Under the pieces are notes generated by a model. The model was not told the DNA's origin and did no database searches. It was given only the letters and a program-made list of their open reading frames with translations. This document shows, piece after piece, positions 51,760 to 62,747 of a stretch of 64,000 bases of DNA. Positions within the stretch are counted from its first letter, which is position 1, and every line of letters starts with the position of its first letter. The stretch is taken from contig NZ_FNWK01000001.1 in assembly GCF_900108295.1 (NCBI RefSeq), positions 744,001 to 808,000 of the forward strand, written 5' to 3'. The translations under genes were made by a program, and so were the position numbers. The stretch comes from Sphingopyxis sp. YR583. Its GTDB lineage: Bacteria; Pseudomonadota; Alphaproteobacteria; Sphingomonadales; Sphingomonadaceae.

Positions 51760-53148
51760 TCAATAGGCGTTGCGGTGGACGAGCACCTGCGCGGTCCGCG
51801 CGAGGATCGAAACATCGCGGAGCAGCGACCAGCCATGCTGATATTCGAGATCGGATTCGAGCCGGTCGAGAATGTCGCGCTTCGTGTTGGTCGCCCCCCT
51901 GAACCCGCGGATCTGGGCGAGGCCGGTGATACCGGGCTTGAGCGCGTGGCGGTGCCAATATTGCCGATCGACGCGCCAGAATAGTTCGTTGCCGGCGGTC
52001 GAACCCAGCGCGTGCGGGCGCGGCCCGACGAGGCTCATCTTGCCCGAGAGCACGTTGATCAGCTGCGGCAACTCGTCGATGCTCGTCGCCCGGATGAACC
52101 TGCCGACGCGCGTGATCCGGTCGTCGTCGCGGCTCGCCGAGCGCGCGCCGTTCGCGTCGGTCGTCTCGACGCGCATGCTGCGGAATTTCAGAATGCGGAA
52201 GATGCGGTTGCCGCGCCCCATCCGCTCCTGACGGAAAAAGACCGGCCCTGGCGTGTCGAGCTTGATCGCCAGCGCGACGATCAAGAGCAGCGGCGACAGC
52301 AGGACCAATGCCGGGATCGTCACGGCAAGGTCGAGCGCGCGCTTCTTCACCCGGTTCGCCCGGTTGAGCGGCCCCCACGATACGACGAGCGTCGTAACTC
52401 CGCCACGCTGGCGCGTGGTGAGCGGTTCCAGCTCGGCGATCTCGGGCATCACAATCTCGCCCACGATGTTCACGCCCTTCAGCGCGCGCGCCCATTCGGC
52501 CCTGTGCGCGGGCGCGCAAACGATCGTCACGCGATCATAATCCTGCAGCACCGTGCCGAGCCGATCGAGCATATAGGGATCGTCGAGGTCGGTCCGCAGC
52601 CCCGACACGCGCGCGTTGATGATCTCGCGATCAAGATAGGACGGCGGCAGATTCGCGCCATCGACGATCACAAGTTCGCTGGTCATGTCGCCAAAAGCCC
52701 GGCGCACGATCCGGCAGACGAGAAGCCGCTGCGCCACCAGCAGCGTCACCGCGGTTACCATACCCGTGCCGATCGCAAGCCGCGGCACCTTGCCGGTCAT
52801 CCGCAACGAGAAAGCGACGAGCAAGAAAACGAACAGAGTGGTCGCGAACGACAATAGGGTCTGGCGAACGCTTTTGACCGGGCGGGTCAGGCACCGCGGA
52901 TTATAGGCCTGATTCTGAAAGGCGATCGCGAAATGGACAAACAGGGCGCCCAGCATCGCGGTCAATAATCCGTCCGAAACGCCGCGCGTCTGCTCAATCA
53001 TCAGCGTTACGGCAAAGCCGACGCCAAGCGCCGCCGCGTCCAGAGCGATCAGCCCGAGACAAAGCCATATCTTGGCGTCGCGCCGCGCCGCCTTCGCGAG
53101 CGGCGTTCGGACGGGCGCGCCGTCGAGCGCCAAGTCGATCTTGGTCAT
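51760..53148 (-). CDS. Undecaprenyl-phosphate sugar phosphotransferase (initiating, SpsB/GumD-like)
   Basis: 462 residues. Four or five N-terminal membrane helices are followed by a CoA-binding-like domain and a C-terminal bacterial sugar transferase domain (PF02397) beginning [20 protein letters not shown], with [40 protein letters not shown] and GPRPH. It starts repeat-unit synthesis by moving a sugar-1-phosphate, probably glucose from UDP-glucose, to undecaprenyl phosphate. The ATG at 53148 fits best; the open frame to 53220 lacks support. It is convergent with the pyruvyltransferase. Confidence 0.92.
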   Translation of the reverse strand: MTKIDLALDGAPVRTPLAKAARRDAKIWLCLGLIALDAAALGVGFAVTLMIEQTRGVSDGLLTAMLGALFVHFAIAFQNQAYNPRCLTRPVKSVRQTLLSFATTLFVFLLVAFSLRMTGKVPRLAIGTGMVTAVTLLVAQRLLVCRIVRRAFGDMTSELVIVDGANLPPSYLDREIINARVSGLRTDLDDPYMLDRLGTVLQDYDRVTIVCAPAHRAEWARALKGVNIVGEIVMPEIAELEPLTTRQRGGVTTLVVSWGPLNRANRVKKRALDLAVTIPALVLLSPLLLIVALAIKLDTPGPVFFRQERMGRGNRIFRILKFRSMRVETTDANGARSASRDDDRITRVGRFIRATSIDELPQLINVLSGKMSLVGPRPHALGSTAGNELFWRVDRQYWHRHALKPGITGLAQIRGFRGATNTKRDILDRLESDLEYQHGWSLLRDVSILARTAQVLVHRNAY

Positions 53149-53303
53149 GGGATGGGGAGGCTCCCTGAATTTACGTGATCTTGTTGCAATGCAACATGCC
53201 GCGCCTATCGGCGAATACAAGCGGACCGCGCGAGCACGTGCCGGATACAGGATGATCCGTGCGGCGGCGGGCAGAGCGACTACGCGAGACCTTTAGCTGA
53301 TTG

Positions 53304-53975
53304 TCAGGGTCCGGCGTTGAATTCCGCTACAAGATCGAAACGATCGCCACGAAACAACTGCCGGACATGGGTCACGACACGGCCGGCACGCCAGGTCGTC
53401 CGGTCGAGTTCGAGGCAGGCGGAGCCCGTGAGCAACGCCGCTTCCTTGCGCGTCGGGGTCACCGCGCGGATCACATGGCGTGCCTGCGTCCAGGGGATAT
53501 GGCCGAGCAGCCATGTCCCCGGCGCCTCGCTCGTAAAGTCCGCGTCCGCCGCCTCGGGCACTTCATCGAGTGCGATGAACCGGCGTTCGAGCGCGAACGC
53601 TTCGCCCGCCGCCATATGCACGCCCTCGATGCGCAGCGCCGGTCCGGCCAGCAGATCGTCGCCGGCTTCCTCGGTTTCGATCGACGCCAGCTCCCAGCGA
53701 TAAGCCTCGCCGCGCGCGGCGATGAGTTCGGCAAGGTCGGGCACGGTCATCACCGCCGAATGGACCGGCGGATGCGCGACGAACGTTCCCGCCTTGCGGC
53801 GGCGTTCGACCAGTCCTGAAGCCGCAAGTTCGCCGAGCGCCTTGCTCACCGTCGCACGCGCGCAACCATAGCGCGCGGCGAGTTCCTGTTCGGTGGGAAC
53901 GCGGTCGCCGGGGCGCCATTCGCCCGACTGGATCGACGCGGCAATTTCTTCGCGAATGCGGCGTGCAGGATTCAT
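53304..53975 (-). CDS. hutC: GntR/HutC-family repressor of histidine utilisation
   Basis: 223 residues. The winged helix-turn-helix spans about 1-70 (IASIQSGEWRPGDRVPTEQE-like start, ARYGCARATVSKALGELA, GLVERRRKAGTFVA). A UTRA ligand domain follows (about 85-220), which in HutC senses urocanate. Its ATG overlaps the hutF stop (ATGA). The 18-bp palindrome between hutF and hutI is its likely operator, so it represses both arms of the locus. The unmatched N-terminal extension to 54071 is rejected. Confidence 0.9.
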   Translation of the reverse strand: MNPARRIREEIAASIQSGEWRPGDRVPTEQELAARYGCARATVSKALGELAASGLVERRRKAGTFVAHPPVHSAVMTVPDLAELIAARGEAYRWELASIETEEAGDDLLAGPALRIEGVHMAAGEAFALERRFIALDEVPEAADADFTSEAPGTWLLGHIPWTQARHVIRAVTPTRKEAALLTGSACLELDRTTWRAGRVVTHVRQLFRGDRFDLVAEFNAGP

Positions 53976-55318
53976 GCGAGCAGCCGCGCGACACAGGTGC
54001 GATAGGCAGCACCGATCGCGTCGGCCTCGACATGGCGTCCCTTTTCGACGCGCTTGATGCCCGCGCGCCACACGCTGTCGATCGCCCCCGCACGCGCCGC
54101 GAAAATCCAGCGGTCGAGCAGCGTTTCATCGTCGGTTCCGGCAAAAGCCGGGTGATCGAGATCGAGCGAAACAATGTCGGCGGCGTGGCCAACGGCCAGC
54201 CCGGCGGCCACGCCGAGCGCCTGCGCCCCGCCCTGCACCGCGCGCGCGAACAGATTGGCGCCGACGAAGGGCGCCGCTTCGCTCGCGAGCAGCGCCCGCG
54301 CGCGCTGCGCCAGTCGCTGCGAATATTCGAGCGCGCGCAGTTCCTGCGCCGCATCGACGAGAATGTTGCTGTCGGTGCCGACCCCCAAGCGGCCGCCCGC
54401 CGCGAGATAATCGACCGCCGGAAAAATGCCGTCGCCCAGATTACCCTCGGTGATCGGGCACAGCCCGGCGACCGCGCCGCTCGCGGCAAGCCGACCGACT
54501 TCGTTTGCGTCGAGATGCGTCGAATGGATCAGGCACCAGCGCTCATCGACGCCGGCGTTATCGAGCAGCCATTCGACCGGCCGCGCGCCGCTCCATGCGA
54601 CGCAGTCGGCGACCTCCTTCACTTGCTCGGCGGCGTGAATATGCACGGGGCCGGTCGGCAACAATTCAAGCAGCGCAGCGAGTTCGTCCGGCGTCACCGC
54701 GCGCAGCGAGTGCGGCGCGATGCCGATATTGGCGTCGCCCGCAAGCTTCACCCGCGACGCATCGAGAAGCGCCGCAAAACCGTCAACGTCGTTGAGGAAA
54801 CGCCGCTGGCCGGGGCTTGGCGGCGCCGCATCGAAATTGCCATGCGCGTAGAAGACAGGAAGCAACGTCAGGCCGATCCCCGTCTCGTCGCTCGCCCGCA
54901 CGATCGCGCCCGCCATCTCCGCCGGGTCGGCATAGGCCGCACCCGCCGGATCGTGGTGCAGATAATGAAACTCGCCGACGCGCGTGAATCCGGTTTCCAG
55001 CATCTCGGCATAAGCCTGCGCCGTGATCGCCGCGACGTCCTCGGGCGTCAACCGGTCGAGGAAGCGGTACATGATCTCGCGCCAGCTCCAAAAATTATCG
55101 TCGGGTCGGCTGCGGCGTTCCGACAAACCCGCCATGCCGCGCTGGAAGCCATGGCTGTGGACATTGCAAAGGCCGGGAAGCGCAACGCGATGCCGCTCAT
55201 CGTCGGCCGCCGCAACACCGGCTTCGATCGACGCAATCCGGCCGTCGGCGACGCTGATCCGCACATCTTTTGCCCAGCCACCATCGATCCACGCGCGTTC
55301 GAACCAGAGAGCCATCAT
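53972..55318 (-). CDS. hutF: Formimidoylglutamate deiminase
   Basis: 448-residue amidohydrolase that converts N-formimidoyl-L-glutamate to N-formyl-L-glutamate and ammonia. Zinc-binding [14 protein letters not shown] and the typical [20 protein letters not shown] stretch are diagnostic of HutF, and HSTHLDANE follows. Its presence together with HutG shows this organism uses the two-step formylglutamate route rather than one-step formiminoglutamase. It is coupled to hutC and divergent from hutI. Confidence 0.93.
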   Translation of the reverse strand: MMALWFERAWIDGGWAKDVRISVADGRIASIEAGVAAADDERHRVALPGLCNVHSHGFQRGMAGLSERRSRPDDNFWSWREIMYRFLDRLTPEDVAAITAQAYAEMLETGFTRVGEFHYLHHDPAGAAYADPAEMAGAIVRASDETGIGLTLLPVFYAHGNFDAAPPSPGQRRFLNDVDGFAALLDASRVKLAGDANIGIAPHSLRAVTPDELAALLELLPTGPVHIHAAEQVKEVADCVAWSGARPVEWLLDNAGVDERWCLIHSTHLDANEVGRLAASGAVAGLCPITEGNLGDGIFPAVDYLAAGGRLGVGTDSNILVDAAQELRALEYSQRLAQRARALLASEAAPFVGANLFARAVQGGAQALGVAAGLAVGHAADIVSLDLDHPAFAGTDDETLLDRWIFAARAGAIDSVWRAGIKRVEKGRHVEADAIGAAYRTCVARLLA

Positions 55319-55331
55319 CGTTCGTCCTCAT

Positions 55332-55349
55332 ATTATGTCTAGACATAAT
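55332..55349. promoter_or_regulatory. 18-bp perfect palindrome, probable HutC operator
   Basis: ATTATGTCTAGACATAAT between hutF (start 55318) and hutI (start 55375). Its core GTCTAGAC fits the GT-N-TA-N-AC pattern of GntR/HutC-family operators. It lies where one HutC dimer could block both divergent promoters. An in-frame ATG overlapping its end (55348) is rejected as the hutI start for this reason. Confidence 0.75.
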
Positions 55350-55374
55350 GGCGCAATCGAACGACATAGTCCAG

Positions 55375-56559
55375 ATGGAGCAACGCTGGACGAACGCCCG
55401 ACTCGCAACGATGGCCGGTGAAGACCTCGGCTTGATCGACGATGGCGTGTTGGCGGCGAAGGACGGCCAGATCGTTTATGCCGGGCCCGCCGATGGTGCG
55501 CCCGCGGCGATGGGAACCGTCCATGATTGCGGCGGTCGCCTCATCACGCCGGGCCTGATCGACTGCCACACCCACCTCGTCCACGGCGGCAACCGCGCGA
55601 ACGAATGGGCGATGCGGCTTGCGGGTGCGAGCTATGAAGAGATTGCGCGCGCGGGCGGCGGCATCGTCTCGACGATGCGCGCGACACGCGAAGCGAGCGA
55701 AGGCGACCTCGTCGCAACCGCGCTCCCGCGCCTCGACGCGCTGATCGCCGAAGGCGTCACGACGATCGAGATCAAGTCGGGTTACGGCCTCTCGACCGAC
55801 GACGAACTCAAGATGCTGCGCGCCGCGCGCGCGCTTGCCAGCCATCGCAACATTCGCGTCGAACCGACCTTCCTCGGCGCGCACGCCCTACCCCCCGAAT
55901 ATAAGGAAGACAGCGACGCCTATATCGACCTCGTCGTGAACGAGATGATCCCCGCCGCCGCGCCGCTCGCGACCGCGGTCGACGCCTTTTGCGAAGGCAT
56001 CGGCTTCTCGCCCGCGCAATGTACGCGCGTGATCGAGACGGCAAAGGCGCGCGGCCTAGCCGTCAAGATCCACGCCGAACAATTGTCGGCGCTCCACGGC
56101 AGCGCGCTCGCCGCAAGCCACGGCGCGCTGTCGGCCGACCATCTCGAACATGCGACCGACGACGACGTCCGCGCGATGGCCGAGGCGGGCACCGTCGCGG
56201 TGCTGCTGCCCGGCGCCTATTATTTCATGCGCGAGACGAAGCTGCCGCCGATCGACGCGATGCGCCGACACGGCACGCGCATCGCGCTCGCGACCGACAA
56301 CAACCCCGGTACCTCGCCGACGACCTCGCTGCTGCTCATGCTCAACATGGGCGCGACTTTGTTCGGGCTGACGGTCGTCGAGGCGCTCCGCGGCGTCACG
56401 GTCAACGCCGCCGCTGCGCTCGGCCTTTCCGGCGAGATCGGCACGCTCGAGGCCGGCAAGGCGTGCGACCTCGCGATCTGGGACGTCGGCGACCCGGCCG
56501 AGCTTGTCTACCGCATCGGCTTCAACCCGCTTCACCAACGCATCAAGGACGGACAATGA
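55375..56559 (+). CDS. hutI: Imidazolonepropionase
   Basis: 394-residue metal amidohydrolase; opens 4-imidazolone-5-propionate to formimidoylglutamate. [19 protein letters not shown] carries the first zinc ligands and a binding Arg; [30 protein letters not shown] and [11 protein letters not shown] are family motifs. The start at 55375 ([13 protein letters not shown]) matches usual HutI N termini. It heads the hutI-hutH-hutG-hutU operon and its stop overlaps the hutH ATG (ATGA). Confidence 0.94.
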   Translation: MEQRWTNARLATMAGEDLGLIDDGVLAAKDGQIVYAGPADGAPAAMGTVHDCGGRLITPGLIDCHTHLVHGGNRANEWAMRLAGASYEEIARAGGGIVSTMRATREASEGDLVATALPRLDALIAEGVTTIEIKSGYGLSTDDELKMLRAARALASHRNIRVEPTFLGAHALPPEYKEDSDAYIDLVVNEMIPAAAPLATAVDAFCEGIGFSPAQCTRVIETAKARGLAVKIHAEQLSALHGSALAASHGALSADHLEHATDDDVRAMAEAGTVAVLLPGAYYFMRETKLPPIDAMRRHGTRIALATDNNPGTSPTTSLLLMLNMGATLFGLTVVEALRGVTVNAAAALGLSGEIGTLEAGKACDLAIWDVGDPAELVYRIGFNPLHQRIKDGQ

Positions 56560-58076
56560 TCATCGAGCCCGGGCATATCTCGCTCGCCGACTGGCGCGAA
56601 ATCTATGAGGGCGCGAGTGCCGAACTGAGCGCCGATGCATGGGATGCGATCGACGCCAGCGCCGCTGCGGTTGCGCGCATCGTTGCGAAGGGCGCGCCCG
56701 TTTACGGCATCAACACCGGCTTCGGAAAGCTCGCGAGCGTGCGGATCGCCGACGACGATCTGGCGACGCTCCAGCGCAATATCGTGCTCAGCCACGCTGC
56801 GGGCACCGGCGCGCCGTCGCCGACGAAGATCGTGCGGCTGATGATGGCGCTCAAGCTCGCAAGCTTCGGCATGGGCGCATCGGGCGTGAAGCGTGAGACG
56901 GTTGTGATGCTCGAGGCGATGCTGGCGAAGGGACTGACCCCCGTCGTCCCGTCGCAAGGTTCGGTCGGCGCGAGCGGCGACCTCGCGCCGCTGTCGCACA
57001 TGGCCGCAGCGATGATCGGCGTCGGCGAGATCGAAATCGGCGGCAAGACGTCACCCGCCGCCGAGGCACTAGCACAGGCAGGCCTCGTCCCGCTCGACCT
57101 CGGCCCCAAAGAAGGCCTCGCGCTCCTCAACGGCACCCAATTCTCCACCGCCAATGCGCTTGCCGGCCTGTTTCGCGCCGAAACCGTGTTGCGCTCCGCA
57201 CTCATCACCGGCGCACTCTCGACCGAAGCGGCCAAAGGCTCCGACGCACCCTTCGATGCGCGTATCCACGCATTGCGCGGCCATGCCGGCCAGCGCGAAG
57301 TCGGCGATGCGCTGCGCGGCCTGATGGCGGGATCAGCGATCCGCGCATCGCACGCGGTCGACGATCCGCGCGTGCAGGATCCCTATTGCCTCCGCTGCCA
57401 GCCGCAAGTCATGGGCGCCGCGCTCGACCTCTTGCGACAGGCAGGAACGACGCTCGGCATCGAGGCGAACGGCGTTTCGGACAACCCGCTGATCTTCGCC
57501 GATACCGACGAGGCGCTGTCGGGCGGCAATTTCCACGCCGAACCCGTCGCCTTCGCCGCCGACATGATCGCAATGGCACTGTGCGAGATCGGCTCCATAT
57601 CCGAGCGCCGGATCGCAATGCTCGTCGACCCTGCGCTCTCGGGCCTCCCCGCCTTCCTCACCCCGCGCCCCGGGCTCAATTCGGGCTTCATGATCCCGCA
57701 GGTCACCGCCGCCGCACTCGTCAGCGAGAACAAGCAGCGCGCCTATCCCGCCAGCGTCGATTCGATCCCGACCAGCGCCAATCAGGAAGATCATGTCTCG
57801 ATGGCCGCGCACGGCGCGCGCCGCCTGCTCGACATGGCCGACAATGCCAGCGCGGTGATCGGCATCGAACTGCTGGCGGCGTGCCAGGGAATCGACTTCC
57901 ACGCGCCGCTCAAATCGAGCGACGCGCTGGAAGCCGCGCACAAGCATCTGCGCGCCGAAGTCCCCACACTCGAAGACGACCGGCATTTCCATCCCGATAT
58001 GGAAGCCGCGACCGCATTGGTCCGCACCGGCAGCCTCGTCGCAGCGGTGCCCGCCAGCCTGCCGGGCGTCGGCTGA
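56556..58076 (+). CDS. hutH: Histidine ammonia-lyase
   Basis: 506 residues; removes ammonia from histidine to give urocanate. The MIO cofactor triad Ala139-Ser140-Gly141 is in [15 protein letters not shown], the base-type Tyr in [10 protein letters not shown], and [17 protein letters not shown] is diagnostic. It is the entry enzyme of the pathway. ATGA overlap with hutI and TGATG overlap with hutG show tight coupling. Confidence 0.95.
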   Translation: MIIEPGHISLADWREIYEGASAELSADAWDAIDASAAAVARIVAKGAPVYGINTGFGKLASVRIADDDLATLQRNIVLSHAAGTGAPSPTKIVRLMMALKLASFGMGASGVKRETVVMLEAMLAKGLTPVVPSQGSVGASGDLAPLSHMAAAMIGVGEIEIGGKTSPAAEALAQAGLVPLDLGPKEGLALLNGTQFSTANALAGLFRAETVLRSALITGALSTEAAKGSDAPFDARIHALRGHAGQREVGDALRGLMAGSAIRASHAVDDPRVQDPYCLRCQPQVMGAALDLLRQAGTTLGIEANGVSDNPLIFADTDEALSGGNFHAEPVAFAADMIAMALCEIGSISERRIAMLVDPALSGLPAFLTPRPGLNSGFMIPQVTAAALVSENKQRAYPASVDSIPTSANQEDHVSMAAHGARRLLDMADNASAVIGIELLAACQGIDFHAPLKSSDALEAAHKHLRAEVPTLEDDRHFHPDMEAATALVRTGSLVAAVPASLPGVG

Positions 58077-58879
58077 TGGACTGGCTGCGCGTCCACCGCG
58101 GCGAAGCGCCGCTCGTCATCGCCTTCCCGCACGGCGGGACGGACCTCGCAGGTCTCGACGAGCAGTTCGTTTCGCCCTGGCACGCGCAGATCGACACCGA
58201 CTGGTGGATCGCCGAACTTTACGCCTTCGCCGCCGACCTCGGCGCGACGCTGATCGCCACCGATATTTCGCGCAGCGTGATCGACATGAACCGCGACCCA
58301 TCGGGTGCGTCGCTCTATCCGGGGCAGGCGACGACCGAGCTGTGCCCGACGACGACCTTCGACGGCGACCCGCTCTATCGCTTTGATGCGCCCGACGAGG
58401 CCGAGATCTTGCAGCGGCTGAACTCTTATCACCGACCCTATCATGAGGTGTTGAGCGAAGAGCTGGCCCGCCTGAAATCCGCCCACGGCCGCGTCGTCCT
58501 CTACGACGCCCATTCGATCCGCAGCCATGTCCTGCGCCTGTTCGACGGCGAGCTGCCGCAATTCAACATCGGCACCAACGGCGGCGCGACCGCAGCCCCC
58601 GAACTCGAAACCATCGTCGCGAACATCTGCGCCGCGAGCGGCAAGAGCCATGTCGTCAACGGCCGCTTCAAAGGCGGCTGGACGACGCGGCATTACGGCC
58701 GCCCCGACGACGGCATCCATGCGATCCAAATGGAACTCGCGCAGCGCGGTTACATGACCGAGCCCGAAACGATCACGCACGCCAACTGGCCCTCCCCCCT
58801 CGACCCCAATCCCGCGATCCGGCCCGTGCTGGAGCAAGTGATCGCCGCGACCCTCGATTTTGCGAAAGGACATTCATGA
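58076..58879 (+). CDS. hutG: N-formylglutamate deformylase
   Basis: 267 residues; hydrolyses N-formyl-L-glutamate to glutamate and formate, the last step of the HutF route. [43 protein letters not shown] and [20 protein letters not shown] are characteristic (PF05013). It starts within the hutH stop (TGATG) and ends overlapping the hutU start (ATGA). Confidence 0.93.
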   Translation: MDWLRVHRGEAPLVIAFPHGGTDLAGLDEQFVSPWHAQIDTDWWIAELYAFAADLGATLIATDISRSVIDMNRDPSGASLYPGQATTELCPTTTFDGDPLYRFDAPDEAEILQRLNSYHRPYHEVLSEELARLKSAHGRVVLYDAHSIRSHVLRLFDGELPQFNIGTNGGATAAPELETIVANICAASGKSHVVNGRFKGGWTTRHYGRPDDGIHAIQMELAQRGYMTEPETITHANWPSPLDPNPAIRPVLEQVIAATLDFAKGHS

Positions 58880-60552
58880 CCCGCCCCCTGAATGCGAGAC
58901 TGGACAACAGCCGCGTGATCCGCCCGGCGACCGGGACCGAGATCAGCGCGAAAAGCTGGCTCACCGAAGCGCCGATGCGGATGCTGATGAACAATCTCCA
59001 CCCCGACGTCGCCGAGGCGCCGCACGAACTCGTCGTCTATGGCGGCATCGGCCGCGCCGCGCGCGACTGGGAAAGCTATGACCGGATCGTCGAGACGCTG
59101 AAACGGCTCGAGGGCGATGAGACTTTGCTGATCCAGTCGGGCAAGCCCGTCGGCGTCTTCCGCACGCATGAGAATGCGCCGCGCGTGCTGCTCGCCAACT
59201 CGAACCTCGTCCCCGAATGGGCGAACTGGGACCATTTCCACGAGCTCGATAAAAAGGGCCTGATGATGTACGGTCAGATGACCGCGGGCAGCTGGATCTA
59301 CATCGGCAGCCAGGGCATCGTTCAGGGCACATACGAAACCTTCGTCGAAATGGGGCGCCAGCATTATGGCGGCAGCCTCGCCGGCCGCTGGTTGCTCACC
59401 GCCGGCCTCGGCGGCATGGGCGGCGCACAGCCGCTCGCGGCGGTGATGGCGGGCGCGAGCTGCCTCGCGATCGAATGCCAGCCAAGCCGCATCGAAATGC
59501 GCCTGCGCACTGGCTACTTGGACAAGCAGGCCTCGACCATCGATGAGGCGGTCGCGATGATCGAGGCGAGCCACGCCGAGGGCAAGCCCGTCTCGGTCGG
59601 CTTGCTCGGCAATGCTGCCGAAATCCTGCCCGAGATCGTCCGCCGCGGTATCCGCCCCGACCTGCTCACCGACCAGACGTCGGCGCACGATCCGGTCAAC
59701 GGTTACCTCCCCGCCGGATGGACGCTCGACGAATGGTTTTCGAAGCGCGAGAGCGACCCCGCGTCCGTATCGAAAGCCGCCAAGGCCTCGATGGCCGTCC
59801 ATGTGCAGGCGATGCTCGACCTGCAGGCCGCGGGCGTCCCGACGACCGACTATGGAAACAACATCCGCCAGATGGCGAAGGACGAGGGCGTCGAAAATGC
59901 TTTCGACTTCCCGGGCTTCGTCCCGGCCTATGTCCGCCCGCTCTTCTGCCGCGGCATCGGCCCCTTCCGCTGGGCGGCGCTGTCGGGCGATCCCGAGGAT
60001 ATCTACAAGACCGACGCAAAGGTGAAGGAACTGCTTCCCGACAACAAGCATCTCCACAACTGGCTCGATATGGCGCGCGAGAAGATCCAGTTTCAGGGCC
60101 TGCCCGCGCGCATCTGCTGGGTCGGGCTCGGCGACCGCCACCGGCTCGGCCTTGCGTTCAACGAAATGGTGGCGTCGGGCGAACTGAGCGCACCCGTCGT
60201 GATCGGCCGCGATCATCTGGATTCGGGATCGGTCGCGTCGCCGAACCGCGAGACCGAGGCGATGCGCGACGGGTCGGATGCGGTTTCAGACTGGCCGCTG
60301 CTCAACGCCCTCCTCAACACCGCCTCGGGCGCGACCTGGGTATCGCTGCACCACGGCGGCGGCGTCGGCATGGGCTATTCGCAGCACAGCGGCATGGTGA
60401 TCGTCGCCGACGGCACGCCCGAAGCGGCAAAGCGCCTTGAACGCGTATTGTGGAACGACCCCGGCACCGGTGTGATGCGCCACGCCGATGCGGGCTACGA
60501 TATCGCGATCGACTGCGCGCGCGAAAAGGGTCTCGACTTGCCGAGCATCTAA
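58876..60552 (+). CDS. hutU: Urocanate hydratase
   Basis: 558 residues; adds water to urocanate, giving imidazolonepropionate, with a tightly bound [18 protein letters not shown] is the glycine-rich NAD motif and [20 protein letters not shown] lies near the active site. Length and motifs match HutU throughout. It is the last hut gene and is followed by a hairpin at 60557-60577. Confidence 0.95.
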   Translation: MTRPLNARLDNSRVIRPATGTEISAKSWLTEAPMRMLMNNLHPDVAEAPHELVVYGGIGRAARDWESYDRIVETLKRLEGDETLLIQSGKPVGVFRTHENAPRVLLANSNLVPEWANWDHFHELDKKGLMMYGQMTAGSWIYIGSQGIVQGTYETFVEMGRQHYGGSLAGRWLLTAGLGGMGGAQPLAAVMAGASCLAIECQPSRIEMRLRTGYLDKQASTIDEAVAMIEASHAEGKPVSVGLLGNAAEILPEIVRRGIRPDLLTDQTSAHDPVNGYLPAGWTLDEWFSKRESDPASVSKAAKASMAVHVQAMLDLQAAGVPTTDYGNNIRQMAKDEGVENAFDFPGFVPAYVRPLFCRGIGPFRWAALSGDPEDIYKTDAKVKELLPDNKHLHNWLDMAREKIQFQGLPARICWVGLGDRHRLGLAFNEMVASGELSAPVVIGRDHLDSGSVASPNRETEAMRDGSDAVSDWPLLNALLNTASGATWVSLHHGGGVGMGYSQHSGMVIVADGTPEAAKRLERVLWNDPGTGVMRHADAGYDIAIDCAREKGLDLPSI

Positions 60553-60556
60553 CATT

Positions 60557-60577
60557 TGTTTCGGTTGCACCGAAACA
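60557..60577. terminator. Hairpin after hutU
   Basis: TGTTTCGGT-TGC-ACCGAAACA: a perfect 9-bp stem with 3-nt loop, 4 bp past the hutU stop. No U-tract follows, so termination may be partial, but position fits the end of the hut operon. Confidence 0.6.
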
Positions 60578-60591
60578 GCTTCGCATTCTAA

Positions 60592-60619
60592 GGCTCTCCC
60601 CGACCTACAGGGGAGAGCC
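60592..60619 (+). promoter_or_regulatory. 10-bp hairpin covering the ribosome site of the next gene
   Basis: GGCTCTCCCC-N8-GGGGAGAGCC, perfect 10-bp arms ending 8 nt before the acyl-CoA dehydrogenase ATG. The right arm contains the only purine-rich ribosome-site candidate (GGGGAG), so the stem would hide it. It may also be a copy of a small dispersed repeat. Confidence 0.5.
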
Positions 60620-60627
60620 GAACGTCA

Positions 60628-61791
60628 ATGTCCGAAGCACAACCGCAGAGCTATCCCGAAATCCGCGAGGCGGTGCGTCGCCTCTGCGCTGATTTCCCCG
60701 GCGAATATTGGCAAAAGCTCGACCGCGACCGCATTTATCCTGCGGAGTTCGTGCGCACGTTGACCGAGGCGGGTTTTCTGTCAGTCCTGATTCCCGAGGA
60801 TTATGGCGGCTCGGGACTCGGGCTCGGGGCCGCAACCGCGGTGCTTGAGGAAATCCATCGTTCGGGCTGCAACGGCGGCGCCTGCCACGCCCAGATGTAC
60901 ACGATGGGCACCCTGCTCAAACACGGATCGGACGCACAAAAGCAGGCCTATCTTCCTGCGATAGCCAACGGCGATCTCCGTCTTCAAGCGTTCGGCGTAA
61001 CCGAGCCCACGGCGGGCACCGACACGACGCGCATCCGCACCTTCGCCAAAAGGGTCGGCGACAAATATATCGTCAACGGGCAGAAAATCTGGATCAGCCG
61101 CGCCGAACATTCGGACCTGATGGTCCTGCTCTGCCGCACCACCCCGCGTGACGAAAGCGCCAAGCCCTCCGACGGGATGAGCGTCTTGCTCGTGGACATG
61201 CGCGAAGCGGTCGGCAACGGCCTCACCATCCGTCCCGTGCGCACGATGCTGAACCACGCAACGACCGAGCTGTTCTTCGACGATCTCGAAGTCCCCGCCG
61301 CCAATTTGATCGGCGAGGAGGGCAAAGGCTTTCGCTATATCCTGTCGGGCATGAACGCCGAACGCATCCTGATCGCGTCGGAGTGCATCGGCGACGGCCG
61401 CTTCTTTATCGACCGTGCCACGGCCTATGCGAAAGACCGCTCGGTCTTTGGCCGCGCGATCGGCGAAAATCAGGGCGTCCAGTTCCCGATCGCGCGCGCC
61501 TATGTCCAGATCGCCGCCGCCGCCGGGATGGTCGACAACGCCGCGCGGATGTTCGACGCCGGGCACGACTGCGGGACCGAGGCGAATATGGCGAAGATGC
61601 TGGCGTCCGAAGCGAGTTGGTACGCGGCCGATATGTGCGTCCAGACGCACGGCGGCTTCGGCTTTGCCGAGGAATATGACATCGAGCGCAAATTTCGCGA
61701 AACGCGGCTCTATCAGGTCGCGCCGATCAGTACGAACCTCATCCTCAGCCATGTCGCCACCCACGCGCTCGGCCTGCCCAAGAGCTTCTGA
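60628..61791 (+). CDS. Acyl-CoA dehydrogenase
   Basis: 387-residue FAD enzyme: FGVTEPTAGTDTTRIRTFAK, VNGQKIWISRAEHSDLMVLL and the C-terminal HGGFGFAEEYDIERKFRETR with TNLILSHVATHALGLPKSF. It introduces a double bond in an acyl-CoA. It is coupled to a MaoC/HTD2-type hydratase (TGATGG overlap), so the two likely act in sequence on a branched or dicarboxylic acyl-CoA. A hairpin masks its ribosome site. Confidence 0.9.
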   Translation: MSEAQPQSYPEIREAVRRLCADFPGEYWQKLDRDRIYPAEFVRTLTEAGFLSVLIPEDYGGSGLGLGAATAVLEEIHRSGCNGGACHAQMYTMGTLLKHGSDAQKQAYLPAIANGDLRLQAFGVTEPTAGTDTTRIRTFAKRVGDKYIVNGQKIWISRAEHSDLMVLLCRTTPRDESAKPSDGMSVLLVDMREAVGNGLTIRPVRTMLNHATTELFFDDLEVPAANLIGEEGKGFRYILSGMNAERILIASECIGDGRFFIDRATAYAKDRSVFGRAIGENQGVQFPIARAYVQIAAAAGMVDNAARMFDAGHDCGTEANMAKMLASEASWYAADMCVQTHGGFGFAEEYDIERKFRETRLYQVAPISTNLILSHVATHALGLPKSF

Positions 61792-62642
61792 TGGACGATT
61801 ATTTCGCCTGGGTCGGCCGCAGCGAAACGCGCGAGGATACCGCGACCGCAGCGCCGCTCGCCGGTCTCGCGGCCCTGCTCGATCACGATGTCTCACCGTG
61901 GGTGCCAGGCACCGTCCCACCGCTCGGCCATTGGCTCTATTTCCTGCCCACCGCGCGCCAGTCGGCGATCGGTGAGGACGGTCATCCGCGCCGCGACGGA
62001 ACGGGCCTGCTGCCGCCCGTTCCGCTACCGCGCCGCATGTGGGCTGGCAGCCGCATCGAGTTCCTGGCGCCCGTCGCGGTCGGCGCCGCGCTGACCCGCG
62101 TCACGACGATCGAGGCCATCAAGCCCAAGCGCGGAGCGAGCGGTAACCTGCTGTTCGTCACGCTGCGCCACGATGTCACGGCCGACGGTATCGCCGCCAT
62201 TCGCGAGGAACAGGACATCGTCTTTCGCGAACCCGCGCCGATGGCACCTGCCGCCCCCGCCCCGGTCGCGCCGGCAGAACGCGAACCCGCCGATGCGACG
62301 CGCAGCCTGGCGGCAGATGCGGCGCTGTTGTTCCGCTATTCGGCGCTGACCTTCAACGCCCACCGCATCCATTATGACCGCGACTATGCCCGCGATGTCG
62401 AAGGCTACCCCGGTCTCGTCGTCCACGGCCCGCTGATCGCGACCCTGCTGATGGATCATTTCCTGCGCACCGCGCCGGGTACACTTCCACGCTGGTTCAA
62501 CTTCCGTGCCGAGGCGCCGCTGATCGACGGAGCGCCCTTCGACCTCTGCCTCGCCCGCGAAGGCGATGCCGTGCGATCGTGGGCGTGCGACGCGACCGGA
62601 CGCACGACGATGCGTGCCGAGATAGGCCTGATGGGAAAATGA
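61791..62642 (+). CDS. MaoC/HTD2-like acyl-CoA hydratase (mesaconyl/itaconyl-CoA hydratase type)
   Basis: 283 residues with two hot-dog domains: an N-terminal FAS1-type region (LGHWLYFLPTARQSAIGEDG, then MWAGSRIEFLAPVAVGAALT) and a C-terminal MaoC part with RYSALTFNAHRIHYDRDYAR and YPGLVVHGPLIATLL, the catalytic Asn/His pair. It hydrates an enoyl-CoA. Relatives include 3-methylfumaryl-CoA and itaconyl-CoA hydratases. It shares one base with the dehydrogenase stop. Confidence 0.85.
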   Translation: MDDYFAWVGRSETREDTATAAPLAGLAALLDHDVSPWVPGTVPPLGHWLYFLPTARQSAIGEDGHPRRDGTGLLPPVPLPRRMWAGSRIEFLAPVAVGAALTRVTTIEAIKPKRGASGNLLFVTLRHDVTADGIAAIREEQDIVFREPAPMAPAAPAPVAPAEREPADATRSLAADAALLFRYSALTFNAHRIHYDRDYARDVEGYPGLVVHGPLIATLLMDHFLRTAPGTLPRWFNFRAEAPLIDGAPFDLCLAREGDAVRSWACDATGRTTMRAEIGLMGK

Positions 62643-62747
62643 CGCACGTACTTGTCGCTGTTCCTTTGTCGCCGATCCGATTAATGACGATTGCAGCGAC
62701 ACGCGCGCCGGTGCCCGGAACCGCGCGGAGCTCGGGACATTCCAGCC

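Noticed and set aside
55348..55375. hutI start at ATG 55348
   Set aside because: That ATG overlaps the 18-bp operator palindrome; the start at 55375 matches HutI N termini better.
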